The notes under the pieces: model-generated
Told to the model about the DNA's origin: nothing
Database searches by the model: none
What the model saw: the letters and a program-made list of their open reading frames with translations, nothing else
NCBI GenBank assembly: GCA_965153355.1
Contig: OZ231127.1
Location: 2,356,001 to 2,420,000, forward strand
Direction of reading: 5' to 3'
DNA length: 64,000 bases
Origin: Flaccisagitta enflata
Taxonomy: Eukaryota > Chaetognatha > Sagittoidea > Aphragmophora
Translations under genes and position numbers: made by a program
Shown: positions 37,930 to 49,064 of the stretch, piece by piece
Position numbering within the stretch: position 1 is the first letter of the stretch
Layout: the number at the start of each line of letters is the position of its first letter

Positions 37930-38239
37930 TGTTGTTGTTGTTGTTGTTAACCGGGGGAGCCTACCCGGGCTTGATGAGCATGAATTGGCATCTGATTTTC
38001 AGAGAGGTCATGCAATCCACCACATTGGGCCATGCCATTAGATTATTTTGTGTCAGACTCCTGTAAATGTAATGTCATGTTAGTGTCTGGTGCGACCATA
38101 GGGGGAGCTTTTATTTCAATCATAACGACACGCTACGTTAGCAATGCAACGTCTTAGAGGGGAACGAAGACGGGGTTCGATCCCGCGACCTTCGAATCCG
38201 AAGGCAAGAGCCGCAACCACTCGGCAACCAAGCGCCCCT
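37930..38239 (-). mobile_element. tRNA-derived SINE
   Basis: Read on the minus strand it begins AGGGGCGCTTGGTTGCCGAG. It has an A-box-like TTGCCGAGTGG and a B box GGATCGAACCC, then a body of about 230 bp, and ends in (AAC)n after CCGGTTAAC. A 13-bp direct repeat GCAAAGATGGTGT flanks it at 37917-37929 and 38240-38252, the hallmark of LINE-driven insertion. The tRNA-like head does not fold into a convincing full cloverleaf (the anticodon loop is abnormal), so it is a SINE rather than a tRNA gene. Confidence 0.88.
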
Positions 38240-38252
38240 GCAAAGATGGTGT

Positions 38253-39080
38253 CGACGGGTGCATTGATGGTGGCGACGGTTGCATTGATGGTGGTGGTGG
38301 TGGTGATGGTGGCTGAAGTTGTCGCGTTTGTGTCAGCGGCGCCAATGGTAAACACACTGCCTTTGTTGACGCCGTTTTTCCACGCCGCGTCCGCGTCCAC
38401 TGCTGCCGCCACCGCCGCCACGTCTGCCGCTGCCCTCGCTGCCACCGATGCTGCCGCCACTGAACCGTTTTTCTTCTAGCATCACTGTTCTTTACATCGT
38501 TGAGCAACAATGGCTTATTTATTGGCCCAGCAACAAGTAACCACTGAGTGGAACCACAAAAGCACTTGCCAAGTATGCTTGTGCTATTATCGCAGTTGTT
38601 CATGGTTTACTCAAGCTAAACAGAAATTCAGTGACCACTGAACGTAATTGCGTAATCACTGAAGCACTAGCCAAGTGTGTTTGGGCTTCCATCGCAATGA
38701 AATCGTACACGCTTTTCTCACAATGGACAATGATATTGTTTATGTAGTCAGTGGAACTTTTTGTAATTCATCCACATCGCTTTGGTACTGTTAATTAACA
38801 GTTTAGTAGTCTACGCATTCTTCAAGGTTTTCAATAATAGTAACCGTAACAGAAACAGAAACAGAAACAGTAATAGTAACAGTAACAGTAGCATTATCAG
38901 CAACAGTACCATAACAGCTATCATACTGGTTGTAACTTGTAGTTGTAGTTGTAGTTGTACGTTTCAGTTGTAAGGAAACGGGAAAAACAAAAGCGGAAGC
39001 GGAAGCGGAAGCGGAGGCGGAAGCGGAAGGGGGGCCCAAAGAGGGCGACGTTGCAGAAGGCGCTTTGTGGATAATCGTCA
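38253..39080. other. Low-complexity DNA, no supported gene
   Basis: GGTGGT and GCCGCCAC-rich stretches (38253-38465), (AACAGA/AACAGT)n near 38838-38900 and (GGAAGC)n near 38991-39030. Ala/Thr/Val-rich frames are compositional. Confidence 0.55.
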
Positions 39081-39084
39081 GTAT

Positions 39085-39232
39085 GGGTCAAACTGCGTTG
39101 CTGCAATGTCATTGACCTCTCGATATCGCTATTGCAGTGGACGTTGCTGCAAATACCATTGACCTCGCGATGTCGCTTTTGCAGTGGAAGTTGCTGCAAA
39201 TACCATTGACCTCTCGATGTCGCAGTTATAGC
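39085..39232. repeat. ~57-bp tandem repeat
   Basis: Three units share TTGCTGCAA, CATTGACCTC, GATGTCGC and TTTTGCAGTGGA. Confidence 0.8.
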
Positions 39233-39426
39233 CACCCTTGAACGACGTAAACCAGGCAGTAATTTTTGATTGCCTTGAGCATGGATCACTTTGCCAGAAA
39301 AAAAAAATCCGAGTTCGCCTCGTAAAAGACTTTCTTTCTCTTTCTCTCTTTTTTGATCTACTTATCTTCTATCTAATTCTATTCTATCATGCTTCTGCTT
39401 TTCGCTTATGTTCTTCTGACTGTATG

Positions 39427-39427
<1 letters not shown>

Positions 39428-39473
<46 letters not shown>
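39428..39473. repeat. (CT)n microsatellite
   Basis: This is a pure CT run of about 45 bp. Confidence 0.95.
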
Positions 39474-39477
<4 letters not shown>

Positions 39478-39642
39478 TTGCGGAAATGCCTGTCGTTGGA
39501 TTTGATTTATATCACAGGCCTTACTAATGCTTGATTTCCAAAGATTTCTGTTTCATGCTGAGTTCTGCATCCAGTTGAGCTGTCAAAATTGGCGTAAAAA
39601 ATACCACGAAATAACGCGAAGGACCCAACCGGTTAATCCACG

Positions 39643-39705
39643 AACAGACAGACAGACAGACAGACAGACGAACCAACAGACAGACTGACAGACAGACAGA
39701 CCAGC

Positions 39706-39748
<43 letters not shown>

Positions 39749-39752
39749 TAGA
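39643..39752. repeat. (ACAG)n microsatellite
   Basis: This is an ACAG run interrupted by AACCAACAG and ACTGACAG. Confidence 0.92.
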
Positions 39753-39863
39753 CAGGGCAAGAGTCAGAGCTTAGCCATGGTAAGACAGAAAAAGAAATAA
39801 GTGAAAGAAAGAGACAGAAATAAAGAGAAAGAAATGGAGGAGGAGAGAAAGAAAGTGATGAAA

Positions 39864-39988
39864 AAACAAGGCCAAAAAGGTGCGACGTGTGGATCATCAA
39901 ATGAATGCGTTGCCAACCGACCAACCAACCGACCAACCGACTGACCAACCAACACCGCCAGTTATAGAGGTGCTTTATCGCACCTAAA
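39864..39988 (+). mobile_element. H-like E element
   Basis: It begins AAACAAGGCCAAAAAGGTGC then GACG, has (GACCAACC)n, and ends TATAGAGGTGCTTTATCGCA then CCTAAAG. The hairpin arms AGGTGC and GCACCT pair, and the 5' motif AGGTGCGA equals the complement of the 3' arm. It is short, with almost no core. Confidence 0.78.
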
Positions 39989-40074
39989 GAGAGAAGGAAT
40001 GAGTACAATGGCAAGTAAATTCTCGTCTTGACATTGGCTTGGAATTGGATTTCGGGTCATCACCATAACGAGGC

Positions 40075-40400
40075 AGATAAATCAACAAAACAAAGTAACG
40101 ACAATCTGACTAACCGACAAAACTGATAGACAGATGAACAGACAAACCGATAAATCAACAAGCCAACGAAACGACTACTGAGGAACTTACAAACCGACAA
40201 ACTGTTGCACTGACGAATGGACAGATTGACAAAGTAACAAACCAACGAACCAAAAAACTGACCAACTAACCAACCAACAACCAACGAAAAAACTGACAAT
40301 TCGATGAACCAAAAAACAGATCAACCGACAACTGACGAACGGACAAACCAACGAGCCCACGAACCGACAAACCGACGCACGCGTACCGACAAACCGATAA
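40075..40400. repeat. Degenerate (GACAAACCAACC)-type tract
   Basis: GACAAACCGACAAAC, ACCAACGAACC and related words for about 320 bp. It resembles the internal microsatellite of H-like elements, but no element ends are visible. Confidence 0.6.
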
Positions 40401-40474
40401 ACTGTTGGCTCTTTTCACTCCTTCATATTGCGCAACGTCGAGAAACGTCCTAACCGTCACTTTCTTGAGTTATT

Positions 40475-42330
40475 AGGGACTGACCGTTAAGCACTGACGA
40501 CTATTTCCAGCAATTCATGTCTAAACAGCATTCAACTATCTGCACTATGGGATGGGGTAGTCAAAGACTGAGGACTGACAGTTAAGCACTGACGACTATT
40601 ACCAGCAATTCATGTCTAAACAGCATTCAACTATCTGCACCATGGGATGGGGTTGTCAAAGACTGAGGACTGATCGTTAAGCACTGACGACTATTTCCAG
40701 CACTTCATGTTGAAACAGAACTCAATCATTTGCACTTTGGGATGGGGTTGTCAAAGACTGAGGACTGACAGTTAAGCACTGACGACTATTACCAGCGCTT
40801 CATGTTGAAACAGAACTCAATCATTTGCACTTTGGGATGGGGTTGTCAAAGACTGAGGACTGACAGTTAAGCACTGACGACTATTACCAGCGCTTCATGT
40901 TGAAACAGAACTCAATCATTTGCACTTTGGGATGGGGTTGTCAAAGACTGAGGACTGACAGTTAAGCACTGACGACTATTACCAGCACTTCATGTTGAAA
41001 CAGAACTCAATCATTTGCACTTTGGGATGGGGTTGTCAAAGACTGAGGACTGATCGTTAAGCACTGACGACTATTACCAGCACTTCATGTTGAAACAGAA
41101 CTCAATCATTTGCACTTTGGGATGGGGTTGTCAAAGACTGAGGACTGACAGTTAAGCACTGACGACTATTACCAGCAATTCATGTCTAAACAGCATTCAA
41201 CTATCTGCACTATGGGATGGGGTTGTCAAAGACTGAGGACTGACAGTTAAGCACTGACGACTATTACCAGCAATTCATGTCTAAACAGCATTCAACTATC
41301 TGCACCATGGGATGGCGCTGTCAAAGACTGAGGACTGACCGTGAAGCACTGACGACTATTTCCAGCAATTTATGTCTAAACGGCATTTAACCATCTGCAC
41401 TATAGGATGGGGTTGTCAAAAACTGAGGACTGACCATTAAGCACTGACGACTATTTCCAGCAATTTATGACTAAACGGCATTCAACCATCTGCACTGTGG
41501 GATGGGGTTGTCAAAGACTGAGGACTGACCGTGAAGCAGTGACGACTATTTCCAGCAATTTATGTCTAAACAGCATTCAACCATCTGCACTATGGGATGG
41601 GATTGTCAAAGACTGAGGACTGACCTTTAAGCACTGACGACTATTTCCAGCAATTTATGTCTAAACGGCATTTAACCATCTGCACTATGGGATGGGGTTG
41701 TCAAAGACTGAGGACTGACCGTGAAGCACTGACGACTATTTCCAGCAATTTATGTCTAAACGGCATTTAACCATCTGCACTACGGGATGGAGTTGTCAAA
41801 AACTGAGGACTGACCATTAAGCACTGACGACTATTTCCAGCAATTTATGTCTAAACGGCATTCAACCATCTGCACTAAGGGATGGGGTTGTCAAAGACTG
41901 AGGACTGACCGTGAAGCACTGACGACTATTTCCAGCAACTTATGTCTAAACGGCATTTAACCATCTGCACTATGGGATGGGGTTGTCAAAAACTGAGGAC
42001 TGACCATTAAGCACTGACGACTATTTCCAGCAATTTATGTCTAAACGGCATTCAACCATCTGCACTAAGGGATGGGGTTGTCAAAGACTGAGGACTGACC
42101 GTGAAGCACTGATGACTATTTCCAGCAATTTATGTCTAAACGGCATTTAACCATCTGCACTATGGGATGGGGTTGTCAAAGACTGAGGACTGACCACTAA
42201 GCACTGACGACTATTTCCAGCAATTCATGTCTTAACGGCATTCAACCATTTGCACTGTGGGATGAGGTTGTCAAAGACGAAGGACTGATGACTATTTCCA
42301 GCAATTTATGTCTAAACGGTACTCAACCAG
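40475..42330. repeat. 95-bp satellite with dimeric higher-order pattern
   Basis: About 19 units share AGACTGAGGACTGAC, AAGCACTGACGACTATT, CCAGCA and GGGATGGGGTTGTC, with a regular 95-bp period. Left units fall into two forms (TTCATGTCTAAACAGCATTC and TTCATGTTGAAACAGAACTC). From about 41330 rightwards the bases after GGACTGACC alternate GTG with ATT, TTT or ACT, giving a 190-bp dimer. Confidence 0.92.
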
Positions 42331-42928
42331 AGAGTAAAATATTTGCATATCGCAATCTAGTTTAGATTTGCCCATTTGCTTCTGGTATTTGCACTACGTG
42401 TTTTGTCAGGCAAGATTTGTTATTTTCTTGGTTGACCTCCACATGGTCCATTGTATCTGTCTTTTGACGCATGATTATTTTTAAATCTTTGTCCAATATC
42501 CAAGGAGAATTTGGCAGTGATTACAACATACTTCTTACAATTGAATGTATTTCATTTAACAAGTTTATCTTTGGCTTTTTCGTTTCATCTTTATATGAAT
42601 CACTTCTAATGGTGTGCATCAAAGATAACCATTTTTCAATTTTCATCTTTTAGCTTATTTCAGGTCATTGTTTAACATCATATCCAATGTTCGTTCTTTT
42701 TTTCCATTTCCATGTTCAATACTTTTTCATTTCATTTGGGTATTCTATTGTCTTTTTTTTTTTTTGGTCTTTTTTGCTTTTTATTTCATATTCATTTGTT
42801 TTCCAATGGTTTTTTTTTCTCATGTGTTGCCAACATTATTTGTGTGTGTTTTTCGTTTATAGATTTCTGTGCCTTATTTTGCTCGCCGGAAAGAAAAAAA
42901 AAATTACGAGAATCGTAAAAGGAAAATC
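42331..42928. other. AT-rich DNA, no supported gene
   Basis: Phe-rich open frames here (42668-43013) follow from T richness. No domain or splice support is visible. Confidence 0.5.
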
Positions 42929-43198
42929 CATGATACATAGTAGAATTCATGTCTCTCTCTTGGTCTCATTTCCCTTTAATTCATATGTGTCTATCTTTGT
43001 CTCTTTTCCATGATACTTAGTAGAATTCACGTCTCTATCCATGCCTCAGTTCCCTTTAATTCATATGTGTCTATCTTTGTCTCTTTTCCATGATACTTAA
43101 TAGAATTCACGTCTCTCTCTTGGTCTCATTTCCCTTTAATTCATATGTGTCTATCTTTGTCTCTTTTCCATGATACTTAATAGAATTCATGTCTCTAC
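42929..43198 (+). repeat. 81-bp tandem repeat
   Basis: Units start near 42929, 43008, 43089 and 43170 and share CATGATACTTAGTAGAATTC, TTCCCTTTAATTCATATGTG and CTATCTTTGTCTCTTTTCC. The last motif also occurs in the 108-bp repeat of G element 2. Confidence 0.88.
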
Positions 43199-43249
43199 AG
43201 ATTGCGGCTGGAGGTTGCGCTGGTGGAAAAGAGAAACAGTTATTGGAAA

Positions 43250-43440
<191 letters not shown>

Positions 43441-43567
43441 CTTCTCAGTGAAGTCCTGACACACAGACATGTAGCTTTTGCCTGCCTTTGTTTGTGTGTT
43501 TGTGTGTGTTTGATAGTATCACCCATTTCCTGGGTTTTATGTGTGACTGTCTGACACAAGCACTTAG

Positions 43568-43795
<228 letters not shown>

Positions 43796-43891
43796 GGCAA
43801 AGTGTAATGGCTACTTCTCTCTCTTGAAGAAGCTCCATATGTCATTCCCAGGAGAAATTTTCTGGTCGAGAATTCTGGGCTACCAGAACAA

Positions 43892-44151
43892 GGGCTTGTT
43901 TGTAGTGACGACCAAAAACGCGTTTCTTCCTGTTAAACGCAATTACAGCAAGAGCACATATTCATGAATTTCAACTGTCAAATGAGGAAGTGATCGCAGT
44001 GAGTGATCGAGCCCATGAATGGAGGCATCAATTGTAGGGAAACAGAGCACTCTGGAGTGAGTGAGCGGAATGGGCGGTGCGAGCAAACAAATGTAGCGAG
44101 CAACCGAGTGGCCTGTTCAAAACGCGGCTGTCTTTGACTAGAAACGCACCC
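43892..44151 (+). mobile_element. G element 5
   Basis: It begins GGGCTTGTTTGTAGTGACGA and ends TTTGACTAGAAACGCACCC. Flanks are CAA and TAA, one mismatch from a 3-bp duplication. G element 6 begins only 17 bp further on, in the opposite orientation. Confidence 0.75.
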
Positions 44152-44167
44152 TAAGCTGCTTTGTCGG

Positions 44168-44549
44168 GGGCGTTTCTAGTCAGAGACAATCGCGTTTTTA
44201 ACGGGCCACTCGGTCGCTTGCTATGACAAGTGGAACAATATCCCTCACTATACCCAAACTGAAATGAATGGAAGAGGGCCTTGCGAACCCTCACTGACTA
44301 GTTAACACGCGCACCACTCCTAGTTCCTAGTTCCTAGTTCCTAGTTCCGCTGCTATGTTTGTTTGCTAGCACCGCTCACTCCGGTCACTCACTCCCCAGC
44401 GCTTGGCTTTGCTACACTCGCTTCACTCGCTTGCTCTGTTCACAGGCTTGCTCACTCACTTTGCTCACTTTCTCTATGAATATGTGTTCACGCTGTAAAC
44501 GCATTTCACAGGCAGAAACGCGTTTTTCATCTTCACTAGAAACACGCCC
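44168..44549 (-). mobile_element. G element 6, carrying a 125-bp insertion
   Basis: It begins GGGCGTTTCTAGTCAGAGAC and ends CTTCACTAGAAACACGCCC. The body (CACTCCGGTCACTCACTCC, ATGAATATGTGTTCACGCTG) matches other G copies once 44226-44350 is removed. Confidence 0.78.
44226..44350 (+). mobile_element. 125-bp insertion with heptamer tail and 7-bp duplication
   Basis: TGCTATG occurs at 44219-44225 and 44351-44357 around this insert. The insert ends in four to five copies of CTAGTTC. A simple-repeat tail plus a target duplication suggests a small retroposed sequence. It matches no family I recognise. Confidence 0.6.
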
Positions 44550-44739
44550 TTCTTCGGCGTTTTGTCTTAACTTGCATGTCCGTTTTTGTTTATTCTTATT
44601 TTTGTTTGTTTGTTGAACAACAGTTGCTTATTCTCCCATCCATTGGAATTGTAGATGGGTAAAAATTTATGTGTTTGTGTTGTTATTTGTGTGGTAATCG
44701 CTGTTTATCTTAGCCATCTGTATTTTTTCTTTGTCCACA

Positions 44740-45390
44740 TGTTTGTCCATGATTGTCCATCGCTATGTATCTCATTCAACTGTATCTCATCTTTGTCAAC
44801 ATGTTTGTCCATGATTGTCCATCGCTATGTATCTCAGTCATCTGCATTTTCAGTTTGCCCACTTCTTTGTCGATCACTTTCTCCAAGATTTCCTCTTCAC
44901 ATGTCATTTTTGTCGATCAGCGTGTTTGTCCAACTGTCTCTGTTGTAACACGATTCTCTCATGACCATTCCTGATTGTCCATCTACTGTCCTTATTGTCC
45001 ATCTTCTGTCCTGATTGTCCATCTACTGTCCTGATTGTCCATCTACTGTCCTGATTGTCCATCTACTGTCCTGATTGTCCATCTACTGTCCTGATTGTCC
45101 ATCGCTATGTATTTCAGTCATCTCCATTTCTAGTTTGCCCACTCCTTTGTTGATCACTTTCTTCAAGATTTCCTCTTCACAAGTCAATTTTGTCGATCAG
45201 CGTGCTTGTCTAACTGTCTCTGTTGTAACAAAATTGTCTCATGACTATTCCTGATTGTCCATATACTGTCCTTATTGTCCATCTACTGACCTGATTGTCC
45301 ATCTACTGTCCTGATTGTCCATCTTCTGTCCTGATTGTCCATCTACTGTCCTGATTGTCCATCTTCTGTCCTGATTGTCCATATTCTAGC
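44740..45390 (+). repeat. Nested repeat: 20-bp units inside a ~280-bp duplication
   Basis: CTGATTGTCCATCTACTGTC is repeated in two blocks (about 44968-45090 and 45250-45385). Each block is preceded by a similar 150-bp segment (CATCGCTATGTAT, AGTTTGCCCACT, TTCCTCTTCACA, AACTGTCTCTGTTGTAACA), so the whole module has been duplicated. Confidence 0.85.
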
Positions 45391-45617
45391 TACCGCCTGT
45401 GGCTCTGATTTTTATCTCCAGTCGCTTTTGATTACTTGTCTGACACTTTTCTTGACTACCACTTGACCATCTTGACCATCGGGAATCTAGGATGATGCTT
45501 TTGGCTCATTACTTATTCATCGATTTACATGTAAGTTCGACACAACCAAAACAGACCAGCTGTTAGAAATCCTGAGATTTATAACCTTATCGAATTTAAG
45601 GAATCAGGCGAAACCTG
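45391..45617. other. No gene seen
   Basis: This is unique-looking sequence without supported features. Confidence 0.45.
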
Positions 45618-45620
45618 TCA

Positions 45621-45875
45621 GGGGGCGTTTCTAGTCAGAGACGATCGCGTTTTGAACGGGCCACTCGGTCGCTCACTACGTTCGTTCGCTCGCACCATTC
45701 ACTCTGCTCACTTGCTCCGCAGCGCTCCGCTTTGCTCGCTCACTCCATTCATGGACTCGCTCACTCACTTCGCTCACTCCCTCGTGGGACAGTTGATATT
45801 CTTGAAAATGTGTTCACGCTGTTAGCGCGTTTCACGGAAAGAAACGCGTTTTTGGCGCTCATTAGAAACACGCCC
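45621..45875 (-). mobile_element. G element 7, TCA duplication
   Basis: It begins GGGGGCGTTTCTAGTCAGAG and ends CATTAGAAACACGCCC. TCA flanks both sides (45618-45620, 45876-45878). It is one of the most complete copies, with AACGGGCCACTCGGTCGCTC and GTGGGACAGTTGATATTC. Confidence 0.85.
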
Positions 45876-46104
45876 TCAGTCTCCATTTCCCAGTGTCTGT
45901 CATATCATTCAAATCCAAAAAAGAAAGAATGCAGGCAAAGAAAAGTGAACAATGTTTTTAGAAGGAAAATGTATTATTTCAAATCAAGCTAGAAGTGAGA
46001 CCACATACATAAATCCAAGTTACTAAATTCTTCGTTGAGTAGATAGACGGAAGTTGAAGAGATACGATCCAGGAGATACAAGTGAAGCAAGGAAAGTGAA
46101 AGAC

Positions 46105-46184
46105 AGAAATACAGACAGAGAGACAGACAGACAGATAGACAGACAGACAGACCGACAGACCAACAGACAGACAGACAGACAGAC

Positions 46185-46217
<33 letters not shown>
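46105..46217. repeat. (ACAG)n microsatellite
   Basis: ACAG run with ATAG, ACCG and ACCA interruptions. Confidence 0.92.
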
Positions 46218-46219
<2 letters not shown>

Positions 46220-46390
46220 AAAGACACGAGTGGGGCAATGAAAATGACAGACGTTTCTTGTTTGATATCAAGAGACCAACGATAAATGGAAAAGCCAGAG
46301 AAGGAAAGTAAAAAGGAGCAAAGGAAGATGGAAAAAAAAGAAAGATGGAAATAAAGGAGCGAATGAAAAACCAGGAGGAAAGGATATGAG

Positions 46391-46617
46391 AACAAGGCCG
46401 GATACACGGCTACCCTAGTCGCGTGTGGGTGCCACTGGGTGGGCAGGGGCAGGAATAGAGGAGGTCACTCGGGCCTTTAGACAGGAGCAGTGAGCTGAAA
46501 AAAGCTGAAAAACGCCTAATAGAAGAAAGTAGGGGACCGACAGACGGATTGACTGACCAGTCAACCGACCGACTGACTGACATAGCGGGGTAAAGAGTCA
46601 CGCAGCATGCGACTAAG
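46391..46617 (+). mobile_element. H-like A element
   Basis: It begins AACAAGGCCGGATACACGGC, has AGTCGCGTGTGGGTG and (GACC)n, and ends GAGTCACGCAGCATGCGACT then AAG. The hairpin arms AGTCACGC and GCATGCGACT show paired decay only in part. Confidence 0.8.
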
Positions 46618-47006
46618 AACGGTGTACATGTAAGAAAAAGAACTTCTTGCCATCATCTTGGTCGTATCGAATGAATAAGGAATAGCATCGCACGGTTGAC
46701 AGCGCACTTCAGGAGGGCGAATGGCAAGTTGTGTCACGAATTATTCAAATGGATATACAATAGCTTTTAAAGATAACCAAGCACTGCAAAACAATTGCGG
46801 TATTGAATTTGTTGAATTTTGATTACACAGGTTACAATTATTTTCCCCATATCAAATTTGTAAGAATCAGAGGGGTTGTTTGCTAAGTTTGGTAAGTCAG
46901 TTTTGCTAAATAGAAAACTAGGGATAGTAACTACAGTAAATGATGGCTCACAAGGGCCTTTTCCATATTTTTCAGTTTGGGAACGTTCAACTTGTCACAC
47001 ATACTA
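46618..47006. other. No gene seen
   Basis: This is AT-rich unique-looking sequence without supported features. Confidence 0.45.
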
Positions 47007-47074
47007 ACCGATACTGTGACCAACAGACTGACAGGTGTACAAAGCGGGTAACTGAATCGCGTTTACGCGGTAAG
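47007..47074 (+). mobile_element. H-like 3' fragment
   Basis: GACCAACAGACTGACAGG, then AAAGCGGGTAACTGAATCGC and GTTTACGCGGTAAGAAA, corresponds to the microsatellite and a decayed hairpin end. Confidence 0.5.
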
Positions 47075-47260
47075 AAATATCATCAAGCGACCTTGTGGTG
47101 ATTTTAAAGCCAGCGTGTTTAGGTAGGGCTTTTAGATCTGTCCGTGTTCCTGGGATTATATCACTTTTGCCAATAACATCGCGCCTGAATAACGTGCCGT
47201 TGGTTGTTGGTGATAACTGAACCTGCCAACCTTTTTCCCCTTTCTGGCGTCCATTTACCT
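47075..47260 (-). other. Possible exon or coding relic
   Basis: One minus frame is open through this stretch and, unlike its surroundings, is of mixed composition. It includes a segment reading GWQVQLSPTTNG followed by a charged stretch ending TTRSLDD. I recognise no family. There is no clear acceptor-donor pair, and the frame enters repeats on both sides. A chance frame is a real alternative. Confidence 0.15.
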
Positions 47261-47590
47261 CAATGGTTTGCACATGTTTTTTGCACCAATGGCACACAAA
47301 TGCCATTTACCCCAATGGCATGCACATGTTTTTTGCACCAATGGCACACAAATGCCATTTACACCAATGGCATACAGATCATAGATACCATTCACGCCAG
47401 TACCTCATTTATAGCGGTGGCATACAGATGTCATTCACGCCAACGGCTTTTAGATGCCATTCACACCAATGGCTTATAGATGCCACTCGCGCCAGTTGCC
47501 TATACAATGTCAGTATGAAAGTATACATGACATTTACACCAACAGCATATACAGAAGTCATTTATGCCAATGGCATGCATAAGTTCGTTA
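47255..47590. repeat. Degenerate ~50-bp tandem repeat
   Basis: CACCAATGGCACACAAATGC, CATTTACACCAATGGCAT and relatives recur at least six times. The first two units are nearly identical. Confidence 0.75.
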
Positions 47591-48298
47591 TACCACCGCC
47601 AGTAGGCCACTCTTAAACAGATTCCATCCATGCCACAGACAGAGTCGCATACAAATGCTCTTCATGTCAACGAAAGAGGAACAAGCCGACTCTGAATAGT
47701 ATACGCGACAAAAAAAAGGGGGGAAAGGAGCTGATTGAAATATTTCTAGGGTATTGTCAGACTTGCCCATCACCCTGATTTTATTCTTTTTATATTGGAA
47801 TTACAATGATCTACGATCGTTTCTTGCCTTTTCTCCAGAATTTTCGTTTATGACCTCATGAACGGGCATATCGCTCATTTCTTCATTGGGTTTTTAGGGC
47901 TGGATTGATTTTTAAGCTGCTACGTCATTCTTTTCTATAGCGCAGCCAGTCCTTTCTTTGGTGGTGATTGCATATCTCACGTCAGTCCTTTTGTCACTTA
48001 TTAGCACTTGTTTGTCCGTTGGTTGGTCGGTCAGTCGGTTGGTTCGTCACAAAAACGTTTGACAATCCACACAGAACACTTATTGGCCTACATAGCCTTG
48101 ACCATAATTAAGGGTTTTTCTCATCTTCAACTTCCGATTTCAATCGGCATATTTTTAGATACATCCTCGCTCCTTTATGAGACAGGTCCGATTGTTGGTT
48201 GGTTGGTCGGTTGATCACACAAACATCCAACTCCCAAAATCTGAGGTTCTGTCTACAGAGAAGCGGTCAACCTTTTAATTCTTTCGTACATTTGACCT
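47591..48298. other. No gene; two scraps of GGTT/GGTC repeat
   Basis: GTCCGTTGGTTGGTCGGTCA near 48014 and TTGTTGGTTGGTTGGTCGGT near 48192, each followed by a CACAAA word and an ACATCC- or ACAATCC-like sequence, resemble interiors of H-like elements without their ends. Confidence 0.45.
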
Positions 48299-48299
48299 T

Positions 48300-48416
48300 T
48301 CTGTCATTCATTCAAGCGTTTATTCATTCATTCATTCATTCATTCATTCATTCATTCATTCATTCATTCATTCATTCATTCATTTGTTCATTCATTCATT
48401 CATTCATTCATTTATA
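48300..48416. repeat. (CATT)n microsatellite
   Basis: CATT run of about 110 bp with a TTTG interruption. Confidence 0.93.
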
Positions 48417-48616
48417 GAATCGTTCATTCATAAGAAACGTTCATGCAAATAAAAAAAAAGGAAAAAAAGAAAAAAAGATTTTCCGTTTTATATTCAATTT
48501 TCTCAAATCTCGATAAGCAGAAGCTGTAACACGGGATTTTTCATAAACGAAAATTCCGCTTCCAAACGAAGAATTGACTCGATTCAGGGTGCCATCGAAT
48601 GTCTTGATTAGATAAT

Positions 48617-48896
48617 GGGCGTGTTTCTTGTGACGAACAAAAACGCGTTTCTTCCCGTGAAAAGCGATAACAGCGTGAACACATATTCATGAATTTCAAC
48701 TATCCCACGAGAGAGTGAGCGGAGTGAGTGAGTGAGCTCTGAATGGAGCGAGCGACCAAAGAGAGCATAGCAAAGCAGAGCGCTGCGGAGAGAGTGAGCG
48801 GAGTGAGCAGTGCGAGTGAGCAGTGTGAGTGAACGAACGCAGTGAGCGATGGAGTGGCCTGTTTAAAATGCGGTTGTCACAAGTAGAAACACATCC
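48617..48896 (+). mobile_element. G element 8
   Basis: It begins GGGCGTGTTTCTTGTGACGA and ends CACAAGTAGAAACACATCC. The interior has GAGTGAGTGAGCTCTGAATG and GAGTGAGCGGAGTGAGCAGT. The ends are diverged and no clean 3-bp duplication is visible. Confidence 0.72.
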
Positions 48897-49064
48897 ATTA
48901 TATTACCTAAAACCAAGTAAAGTCCTGACTTCACAGATCTTCGTCATTTCTCACTCTTCAGTTTTGCTCGAGGGGATTCATTGTCATCACATATACTCGG
49001 TAAACGAGGAGAGACGAGCTTGTCTGAGGCTTGATATTTAAAGTCGCGTGCACGTGAATCTGTA

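Noticed and set aside
38155-38239. Intact tRNA gene
   Set aside because: The head has A- and B-box-like motifs but an abnormal anticodon arm, and it continues into a SINE body with tail and target duplication.
38144-38479. Plus-strand frame starting MQRLRGERRRGSIPRP
   Set aside because: Its first part is the antisense of a tRNA-like B-box region in the SINE, and the rest is GC-rich low complexity.
40475-42330. CRISPR array
   Set aside because: Units are contiguous 95-bp tandem copies without variable spacers, in a eukaryotic context.
44317-44350. Telomere-like repeat
   Set aside because: The heptamer is CTAGTTC, which does not match known telomere repeats, and only four to five copies occur at the end of an insertion.
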